In this document: positions 8,023 to 14,469 of the stretch, in pieces
Layout: every line of letters begins with the position of its first letter
How positions within the stretch are numbered: position 1 is the stretch's first letter
NCBI GenBank assembly: GCA_964477115.1
Contig: CAYZCY010000010.1
Location: 1-46,108 of the forward strand
Direction of reading: 5' to 3'
DNA length: 46,108 bases
Origin: RGIG3135 sp964477115
GTDB lineage: Bacteria; Actinomycetota; Coriobacteriia; Coriobacteriales; Eggerthellaceae
The notes under the pieces: model-generated
What the model saw: only the letters and a program-made list of their open reading frames with translations
Told to the model about the DNA's origin: nothing
The model's database searches: none
Position numbers and translations under genes: made by a program

Positions 8023-9540
8023 CTACAGCAGAGGCTGGTCGTAGCGGTAGAGAGCCTCGTTGATGGCCATCACGTCGTAGCGCTCGTTGGCTATGAAGTA
8101 CTCAACGATGACGTCGGCCTTGCTGGAATGCGAAAGCGCGAAACCCGCGCGCTCGAGCAGCCGACCGGTCTCCTCCAAGTCAAGCTCCAGCGCCACGGCA
8201 AGGGCAAGCACGGTTTTCTTAGCCGGACGATAGTCGTGAGAGCTTCTGATCTTCGAAAAGAGCTGGCGGCTCATGCCGGCACGCTTGTACACTTCCACAT
8301 CGCTCAGGCCACGCTCGTCGATGAGCTCCATGAGCAGCGCCGAAAAAGGTGCGTCAAGGCCTTCGAGCACATCGAGCAAGCTTGCCTGGCGGGGAGCCTG
8401 AAGCATGACATCGAGCTCGAGGGGCGCGGCATCGCCGGGGGCCTGCTCGCAAGGCTCGGCGGCGCAGGGCGCAGCCTCGCAGGGAGCGCAGGACGCAGCC
8501 GCAGGTGCGGCGCCGAAAGCGGGGCTTACCGCGGAAACGCCGGGCGGCATGGATCCTTCGGCTCTCTCAAGAGCCGCGGTCGGGAACCAGTCGGGCGCAA
8601 GCTTTCGGCGCGGTGCTCGGGATTTGCCGCGCTTAGCTTCCCCACCCTGATCAGCTGAAAGCGACCCATGCGCGGCCGCCTGTCCCAAGGGATACGGCTC
8701 GTAGGTGCGCGCGAGGTAATCCTCCAGCTCGTAGAGGGGCATGGGATTGGGGATGAGACGCGCGAACTCATCGAAGCGCACGCCTAAGTTTGCGGAAACG
8801 ATCTCGCCGACGTAGCGCGCTGCCGAGGGTCTGAGGAGGCCCTTCTTGCAAGCGATCATGGTCACCGTGACGTCGGCCTGCACGCAGGGACGGGCGCTTC
8901 GGCCCGTTTGCGCGTCAAGGCCGCTCGGGACATCGGCCGACACCACGAGCACGCCACAGTGGCACGCCTCCTCGAGCAGCTTCATCCACGTGGCATAAGG
9001 CTCTCTGACCTCAACGCCCGAAAAGCCCACGCCAAGCATGGCGTCGATGACAAGGTCAACTTCGAGGAGCGCCTTGCGCAAGCTGGCGGCATCGGGGTCA
9101 GTCAGGACGGGGAATCCGCCCGACACGCGCAGGGCCTCACTGCGAGCGGGCTCGGCGCGCAGGTCCTCGGGGGCGCAGGGGCTCGCAAGCGTCACCTGGC
9201 AGCCAGCCGCGACAAGCGTATCCGCCGCCGTCCAGCCATCGCCTCCGTTGTTGCCCGTGCCCGCCAAAACGAGCACGCGGGGCAAGTCGAAGGGAAAGCC
9301 TGCGTCACAGGACTTGCGGATAGCGCAGCGGCTGAGCGAGCAGGCACCGCACACACCCGAAACATCAAGCGGTGCTAAATCCGCACTCCCCTCCTTGCGC
9401 ACATCGGCGAAGAGAGCGATGGCGGCATCAGCCAAAGCCGAACCCGCGCGTCGCATGAGGCCGTCGAGGCTTCCCCCGCTTTGCGCGATGCGCCGCTCGA
9501 TGTTTATGACGTCTTCGACGTTGAGAACCTGCCTGCGCAT
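8023..9540 (-). CDS. NAD(P)HX epimerase domain fused to a C-terminal HTH-like domain
   Basis: A 505-residue fusion. Residues about 1-265 are a YjeF_N (NnrE) domain, which interconverts the R and S forms of damaged NAD(P)HX. The signatures AGTGNNGGDGW, DAMLGVGFSG and SADVPSGLDAQTG are present. Near residue 70 it carries an inserted Cys cluster, CGACSLSRCAIRKSC. After an Ala/Cys/Pro-rich linker, residues about 374-505 form an all-helical module (FSALLMELIDERG, DVEVYKRAGMSRQLFSKIR, KKTVLALAVALELDLEET) with the look of a Cro-like HTH. The usual partner, the YjeF_C dehydratase domain (NnrD), is absent from the fusion and the window. ATG at 9540 has GAAGGGAAG upstream. Epimerase family firm; DNA binding is an inference. 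Confidence 0.87.
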   Translation of the reverse strand: MRRQVLNVEDVINIERRIAQSGGSLDGLMRRAGSALADAAIALFADVRKEGSADLAPLDVSGVCGACSLSRCAIRKSCDAGFPFDLPRVLVLAGTGNNGGDGWTAADTLVAAGCQVTLASPCAPEDLRAEPARSEALRVSGGFPVLTDPDAASLRKALLEVDLVIDAMLGVGFSGVEVREPYATWMKLLEEACHCGVLVVSADVPSGLDAQTGRSARPCVQADVTVTMIACKKGLLRPSAARYVGEIVSANLGVRFDEFARLIPNPMPLYELEDYLARTYEPYPLGQAAAHGSLSADQGGEAKRGKSRAPRRKLAPDWFPTAALERAEGSMPPGVSAVSPAFGAAPAAASCAPCEAAPCAAEPCEQAPGDAAPLELDVMLQAPRQASLLDVLEGLDAPFSALLMELIDERGLSDVEVYKRAGMSRQLFSKIRSSHDYRPAKKTVLALAVALELDLEETGRLLERAGFALSHSSKADVIVEYFIANERYDVMAINEALYRYDQPLL

Positions 9541-9610
9541 GCGCTTCCCTTCATACCGGCCAGCTTGCCCGCCTGCGCAGGCTCGGCTGGCACCACCTGT
9601 TTGTCCTTGT

Positions 9611-9648
9611 GGACATTGTCCCGTAGGCATTGCTTTATGGACATTGTA
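9611..9648. repeat. Direct repeat TGGACATTGT in a divergent promoter region
   Basis: TGGACATTGT occurs twice, at 9611-9620 and 9639-9648, start to start 28 bases (near three helical turns). The first copy is preceded by TTGTCC, so part of it also forms an inverted repeat. It lies between the divergent starts at 9540 and 9704, a plausible operator position. No regulator is identified. Confidence 0.45.
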
Positions 9649-9703
9649 GACCGCTCTTCACGTACAATGGCGATATTTGCAAAACTCCGAGGAAGAGGCT
9701 TTC

Positions 9704-10456
9704 GTGGAAAACGTAATCAAAAACACCGCCAGCGAGTCCGGTGCAGATAAAGCAGCCGAGGCGCTGTCGCTGCTCGCACGCGAGCGAGGCAAGATCGAAA
9801 AGCGCATCGATGCCTACGAAGCAGGCGAGTTCGAGACAACCCACGAGTCACTCAACCCCATTGGCGTTCAGGTGGCCTGCGAGACCCTGTCCGACTTCAT
9901 GTCCCCTCAGGTTGCAGAGGCGCTTGCAGCTGAGTCCGCGGCCCTCGACGCGGCCAACGCACGCTACGACGCACTTGAGGACAGCCTCGACAAGACCGTT
10001 ACCGAGCTCACCAAGCGTCGCGCCGACCTGGTAAAGAAGCACAACGAAAAGCGCAAGTCCACCAACAAAGGCAACATGACCAAGGGATTTTGGCCGGTAT
10101 ACGGCGGAATCCTTTTGTGCGTGATCGCCGTATTTGCCACGCGGGGCTTAGGCTTTGGCCTGCCGGGCGCTATCATTGCCGGCGCACTGGGTTACGCCGC
10201 CGGCTCCTATATTTTCAAATACTTCTTCGGCCGAGTTGTGAAGACCGACCCCGCGCAGACTGAGAAGGCGACTCAGGAGCTTGACGCCATCCGTGCCGAA
10301 TATGACGGCATAGCAGACGAGATCAACGAGCTCAAAAACCGCATCGACCTTGTCGAGCGCGCCGAGGAAGCCATCGACGAGCTGCAGATGTTCATTCAGG
10401 ACGCCCTCGATGACTTCGACGAAGACGACTTCGATGACGAAGAGGACGAAGACTAG
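9704..10456 (+). CDS. Coiled-coil membrane protein with acidic tail, function unknown
   Basis: A 250-residue protein that I do not recognise. Residues about 1-125 are charged and helical with coiled-coil character. Two membrane segments follow (WPVYGGILLCVIAVFAT and GLPGAIIAGALGYAAGSYIF), joined by a short Gly-rich turn. A second coiled coil follows, and the protein ends in an extreme Asp/Glu tail (about 20 acidic residues in the last 26). With two adjacent segments both helical arms should face the same side, probably the cytosol. The GTG at 9704 is chosen because GAGGAAGAGG sits five bases upstream; a TTG at 9677 is in frame but has no ribosome site. It is monocistronic, ended by a strong terminator. 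Confidence 0.8.
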   Translation: MENVIKNTASESGADKAAEALSLLARERGKIEKRIDAYEAGEFETTHESLNPIGVQVACETLSDFMSPQVAEALAAESAALDAANARYDALEDSLDKTVTELTKRRADLVKKHNEKRKSTNKGNMTKGFWPVYGGILLCVIAVFATRGLGFGLPGAIIAGALGYAAGSYIFKYFFGRVVKTDPAQTEKATQELDAIRAEYDGIADEINELKNRIDLVERAEEAIDELQMFIQDALDDFDEDDFDDEEDED

Positions 10457-10475
10457 TCCAGCCGCAAAAGCCCAT

Positions 10476-10516
10476 GACATTAAAAAGCGCACCCGATGGG
10501 TGCGCTTTTTAATGTC
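10476..10516. terminator. Bidirectional terminator between convergent genes
   Basis: A perfect 19-bp inverted repeat (GACATTAAAAAGCGCACCC and its complement) with a GAT loop. Both strands carry a T run inside the distal arm, so it can stop the plus-strand gene ending at 10456 and cysS ending at 10534. Confidence 0.9.
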
Positions 10517-10533
10517 GAAACAGGTGAGGCGGC

Positions 10534-12027
10534 CTATGCGCCGTAGGTGACGCGAGCGCCCTGCGGGGTGTCCTCGATCACGAAGCCCAGGTTCTTCAGG
10601 CCGTCGCGAACGCCGTCGGCCACAGCCCAGTTCTTCTCCTTGCGGGCAGCAGCGCGCGCATCCAGGAGAGCCTGAACGGCCTCGGCCGGATCGGTGCCGG
10701 CAAAACCGGCGATCTCGGCAGCAAGGGCGACAACCTCAACCGGGTAAGACTCGCCAGCTTCCTCGACAAGAGCGATGCCCAAAACGTCCATGAGCTCGAC
10801 GATGCACTCACGCGCAGCAGATACGGCCTCAACGTCAGCGGCAGCCAAGCTCTTATCGGCCACAACGGCGTTGACTTCACTCACCAGGGAGAAGATCTCG
10901 CCAAGCGCTGCGGGAGCGTTGAAGTCGTCATCCATGGCGTTTGTGAAGCCCTCGCGCGCAGCGGCAACGCGGGCAAGAAGAGCGGCTCCATCAACTGCAG
11001 CCTCACCTTCGGCCGCGGTCTCGACAAGCCAATCAAGGTTCTTCACCGCATTCTCGATGCGCGTAAGCGCCGCCTCCGCCTCAGCCAGGCGATCCTCGGA
11101 GAAGTCGAGCGGAGAGCGATAGTGGGTCTGCAGCATGAGCATGCGCAGCGCGGTGGGACGGGTGGTCTCGAGCACCTCGAACAGCAGCATGAAGTTGCCG
11201 AGCGACTTGCTCATCTTCTCCTGATTGATCTGGAGCATGCCGGAGTGCATCCAGTGGTTTGCGAAAGTGCAGCCGTATGCGGCCTCGGACTGGGCGCGCT
11301 CGTTTTCGTGATGCGGGAACACCAGGTCGGAACCGCCGCCGTGAATGTCGAAGGGCAGACCCAGATACTTGTGAGACATGGCCGAGCACTCGATGTGCCA
11401 ACCCGGACGACCCTCGCCCCAGGGAGACGGCCAAGAAGGCTCGCCCGGCTTTGCAGCCTTCCAGAGAGCGAAGTCAAGCGGGTCGCGCTTGCGGTCCTCA
11501 AGGCCCTGTCCGTCGGCGCGAAGCTCGCGATGGCCACCTTCCATCTCGTCGATGTTGCGGCCGGAAAGCTGGCCATAGCCCTCATAGGAGCGAACGGCGA
11601 AGTACACGTCGCCTTCGACGGCATAAGCGTGGCCACCCGCGATGAGCTCCTCGATGAGCTCGATCATGGTGCCGATTTCCTCGGTTGCCTTCGGACGCAC
11701 GTCGGGATCCTTAACGCCCGCCTCATGCATGTCGGCGATGAAGCGCTCGGTGTACTCGGAGGCAACCTCAGCAGCACTGCGGCCCTCTTCGTTGGCACGC
11801 TTGATGATCTTGTCGTCAACGTCGGTCACGTTCTGGACGAAGGTGACGTCAAACCCTCGCCACATGAGATAACGGCGGATGGTGTCAAAGCTGATGAAGG
11901 TACGCGCATTGCCGATGTGGATGCGGTTGTAAACCGTCGGGCCGCACACGTACATGCTGACCTTACCCTCGCGCAGGGGCACAAACTCCACCTTGCGACG
12001 CTCCTTGGTGTCGTAAAGCTTGATCAT
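10534..12027 (-). CDS. cysS: Cysteinyl-tRNA synthetase
   Basis: A 497-residue class I synthetase charging tRNA-Cys. YVCGPTVYNRIHIGNAR contains the Cys zinc ligand and the HIGH-type motif (HIGN). Further zinc-site residues appear in IECSAMSHKYLG and FPHHENERAQSEA, and the KMSKS loop is exact (QEKMSKSLGNF). The C-terminal helical anticodon-recognition region is complete. ATG at 12027 follows TAGGAGAAAG. It lies 66 bases downstream of cysE on the same strand, a classic arrangement joining cysteine synthesis and charging. No T-box leader is seen between them. Confidence 0.97.
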   Translation of the reverse strand: MIKLYDTKERRKVEFVPLREGKVSMYVCGPTVYNRIHIGNARTFISFDTIRRYLMWRGFDVTFVQNVTDVDDKIIKRANEEGRSAAEVASEYTERFIADMHEAGVKDPDVRPKATEEIGTMIELIEELIAGGHAYAVEGDVYFAVRSYEGYGQLSGRNIDEMEGGHRELRADGQGLEDRKRDPLDFALWKAAKPGEPSWPSPWGEGRPGWHIECSAMSHKYLGLPFDIHGGGSDLVFPHHENERAQSEAAYGCTFANHWMHSGMLQINQEKMSKSLGNFMLLFEVLETTRPTALRMLMLQTHYRSPLDFSEDRLAEAEAALTRIENAVKNLDWLVETAAEGEAAVDGAALLARVAAAREGFTNAMDDDFNAPAALGEIFSLVSEVNAVVADKSLAAADVEAVSAARECIVELMDVLGIALVEEAGESYPVEVVALAAEIAGFAGTDPAEAVQALLDARAAARKEKNWAVADGVRDGLKNLGFVIEDTPQGARVTYGA

Positions 12028-12093
12028 GACTTTCTCCTATTCCAAAGCCCCTTCGGGGCAGTTTTCATCCTTGCAAAGAATACCGCATACTCG

Positions 12094-12768
12094 CTAATCG
12101 TGTTGCGAAAGACGCGCCTCGAGCTCCTTGATGCGAGCCTCGAGCTGTTCGATGCGGTCGGCGCCCAGGGCGAAGCGCTCCTCGATGGGGTCGGGCAGGT
12201 TCTCCTTGCGGTTGACCTTGTCCACCTGCTCGTTGTGGACGCGCTGGCCGTCGCGCACCACAATGTGGCCGGGAATGCCAACCACGGTGCAGTTTGCGGG
12301 GACGTCCTTGACCACCACGGCACCGCCGCCGATCTTGGAGTTGTCGCCGATGGTGATGTTGCCGAGCACCGCCGCACCCACGCCCACGGTGACGTTGTTG
12401 CCCAGGGTGGGATGGCGCTTGCCAACCTCATTGCCCGTGCCGCCCAAGGTGACACACTGGTAGATGGTGCAGTCATCGCCGATGATGGTGGTCTCGCCGA
12501 TGATGACGGCCATGGCGTGGTCGATGAAGAAGCGGCGGCCGATCTGGGCGCCGGGATGGATTTCCACGCCGGTCACGAAGCGCGTGAACTGCGAAGAGAT
12601 GCGCGCCAGGCGCTTGAGGCCGTGATTCCACAGCCAGTGCTCGACCACATGGGACCAGCGGGCATGCAAACCGGGATAGGTCAGCCAGATGATGAACGAG
12701 CTTTGAGCTGCAGGGTCGCGCTCTTTGACGGCCTGGATGTCTTCTTTGATGATGCGGAATATGTTCAT
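12094..12768 (-). CDS. cysE: Serine O-acetyltransferase
   Basis: A 224-residue enzyme making O-acetylserine, the first step of cysteine synthesis. The helical N-terminus is followed by left-handed beta-helix hexapeptides (IHPGAQIG, GVGAAVLGNITIG, IGGGAVVVKDVP). Active-site motifs HPGA, DHAMAVIIGETT and GGTGNEVGKRHPTLG are visible. The last 30 residues form a charged coiled tail ending ELEARLSQHD. ATG at 12768 follows CAGGAGA. The 198 bases upstream, to ispF, hold no structure that I recognise. It is longer at the C-terminus than plastid-type SATs; feedback sensitivity cannot be judged. Confidence 0.95.
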   Translation of the reverse strand: MNIFRIIKEDIQAVKERDPAAQSSFIIWLTYPGLHARWSHVVEHWLWNHGLKRLARISSQFTRFVTGVEIHPGAQIGRRFFIDHAMAVIIGETTIIGDDCTIYQCVTLGGTGNEVGKRHPTLGNNVTVGVGAAVLGNITIGDNSKIGGGAVVVKDVPANCTVVGIPGHIVVRDGQRVHNEQVDKVNRKENLPDPIEERFALGADRIEQLEARIKELEARLSQHD

Positions 12769-12966
12769 GAGGGTCTCCTGGATTTTCCTGAGGCACGGCC
12801 GCACCCATGCAGGAGACTTACCTAGAACGCCAAGTTGATCGAGCTAGCTGCAAAGCGCCTTACGATCAAAGCCACCCGCCGTACGACCGAACGTACAAAC
12901 ACACGTGAGGATTGCGCACATAGGGCAACTTAGCTGTATCGAAATGCAAAACTGCCCGATGTTGCG

Positions 12967-13470
12967 CTAGGAACATCGACACAGAAGACAGGTGGCCGTG
13001 GCAGAAATGCCCTCTTCGCGGCCTTCGAAACCGAGTCGCTCGGTGGTGGTTGCCTTGACGCCGACATTGTCGACGGGAATGCCCATGGCGGCAGCGAGGT
13101 TTTCCCTCATCTGCTCGCGGTAGGGGGACAGCTTGGGTGCCTGGGCGGCAATCACGCTGTCCACGTCAAGGATCTCGAAGCCCAGGCCGCGCACATGATC
13201 GGCCACGGCAGCCAGCAACTTCAAGGAGTCAGCGTTTTTGTAAGCAGGATCGGTGTCGGGGAACAGCTTGCCGATGTCTCCCCCGCGGCATGCGCCCAAA
13301 AGCGCATCGGAAATGGCATGGGCCAAAACGTCGGCATCGGAATGGCCGAGCAAACCTCGAACGTGCGGGATATCAACGCCGCCCAAGATGAGCTTGCGCC
13401 CCTCGGCGAAAGCGTGGACATCATAGCCCAAGCCCGTTCGCAAACCTGCCATGTTCACGTTTGCCGCCAT
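12967..13470 (-). CDS. ispF: 2-C-methyl-D-erythritol 2,4-cyclodiphosphate synthase
   Basis: A 167-residue enzyme of the MEP isoprenoid pathway, cyclising CDP-methylerythritol phosphate. The metal-binding GYDVHAF motif is at residues 15-21, with LGHSDADVLAHAISDALLGA downstream. DIGKLFPDTD and VGVKATTTERLGF are family signatures. Its start codon overlaps the ispD stop (TAATG), so the two are translated together. The protein ends in an unusual CLLCRCS. Otherwise of typical length. Confidence 0.97.
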   Translation of the reverse strand: MAANVNMAGLRTGLGYDVHAFAEGRKLILGGVDIPHVRGLLGHSDADVLAHAISDALLGACRGGDIGKLFPDTDPAYKNADSLKLLAAVADHVRGLGFEILDVDSVIAAQAPKLSPYREQMRENLAAAMGIPVDNVGVKATTTERLGFEGREEGISATATCLLCRCS

Positions 13471-14300
13471 TACTTCGCACCCCTGTTGAGAACGGCGGAT
13501 GCCAGAATCTCGTAGTCCTCGGGGACGGTGAGCTTGATGTTGTCACGCTTACCTTCCACCATGAGGATCTTGCCGCCCAGACGCTCGATGAGCGATGCAT
13601 CATCGGTACCGACAAAGCCGTCGGACAGAGCGCTCGCATGGGCGCGGCGGTAGATGCCGGTGCGGAAGATCTGCGGAGTCTGCGCGTTCCAGAACACGCT
13701 ACGGTCAGGCGTGCCCATGATGACCCCGTCCTCGACCACCTTGAGCGTGTCAACGGTGGGATGCCCCACCACAGCGCCGTCGCAATCGAAGTTGCCCTTA
13801 ACGGTGTTGATGGTGTGCAGGATGAGGTCGGGAGTGATGAGCGGGCGGGCGCCGTCGTGCAAAACAACGTACTCGAACTCATCGCCCACCTTCTCCAAAC
13901 CGGAGAAGGCCGATTCCTGGCGGATGGATCCCGAAGGCGCCACCTCGATGGGAGTCACGAAGGAGTAGGGCTCGATGGCGGTTGCGAGGTATTCCTCGGT
14001 GCGGTCCTTGGGGCAGACGACCACGATAAGGCCGATGTCGCCCACGGCGTCGAAAGCCTCGACCGACCAGGTAAGCACCGGCTTGCCCGCGATCTCGACG
14101 AGCTGCTTGCCGCCTTCCTTGCCAAAGCGCTCGCCGGAACCGCCCGCCAGGATAACGGCGGCCGTGAGCGGCTTTTTGTCCACCTTGCCCTCGAAGCGAT
14201 TGCCGGCATTGCCCAAGGCGTCGAAGTCCAATTCGTCCATGACGAAGTCAGGTTCGGCCAAAACAGCGGCTTCGTGAATGGGGTCGACGATCTGGGACAT
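13470..14300 (-). CDS. ispD: 2-C-methyl-D-erythritol 4-phosphate cytidylyltransferase
   Basis: A 276-residue MEP-pathway enzyme joining CTP and methylerythritol phosphate. The nucleotide-binding loop ILAGGSGERFGKEGGKQ begins near residue 50, and GSIRQESAFSGL, VLHDGARPL and TPQIFRTG follow. About 43 residues precede the usual family start, rich in Asp/Glu (FVMDELDFDALGN). ATG at 14300 has AAGGAGA upstream, so the extension is probably real. A TATACT box at 14335-14340 gives a short leader. It forms a two-gene operon with ispF. Confidence 0.95.
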   Translation of the reverse strand: MSQIVDPIHEAAVLAEPDFVMDELDFDALGNAGNRFEGKVDKKPLTAAVILAGGSGERFGKEGGKQLVEIAGKPVLTWSVEAFDAVGDIGLIVVVCPKDRTEEYLATAIEPYSFVTPIEVAPSGSIRQESAFSGLEKVGDEFEYVVLHDGARPLITPDLILHTINTVKGNFDCDGAVVGHPTVDTLKVVEDGVIMGTPDRSVFWNAQTPQIFRTGIYRRAHASALSDGFVGTDDASLIERLGGKILMVEGKRDNIKLTVPEDYEILASAVLNRGAK

Positions 14301-14334
14301 GGCATCTCCTTGCTCGGGATGGTGTTGAGTACAC

Positions 14335-14340
14335 AGTATA
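14335..14340 (-). promoter_or_regulatory. -10 element upstream of ispD
   Basis: TATACT on the minus strand within TTGCTCTATACTG, 34 bases before the ispD start. It matches the TATACT boxes before glmU, alr and ecfT. No clear -35 is present. Confidence 0.5.
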
Positions 14341-14391
14341 GAGCAACCCGCCCGCGCTAGGAGGGCGCACTTGCGGAAGGTGCGCGCAAGC

Positions 14392-14420
14392 AAAACGAAA
14401 GGGGCTGCCGAAGCAACCCC
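14392..14420 (-). terminator. Terminator of clpC
   Basis: On the minus strand GGGGTTGC-TTCG-GCAGCCCC (8-bp stem with a tight tetraloop) is followed by TTTCGTTTTGC. It sits 50 bases past the clpC stop. Confidence 0.85.
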
Positions 14421-14469
14421 TCAAGCTGTCAGGTTTTATAAAACTCGCCCGGCCTTAGTCGGCAGCTCC

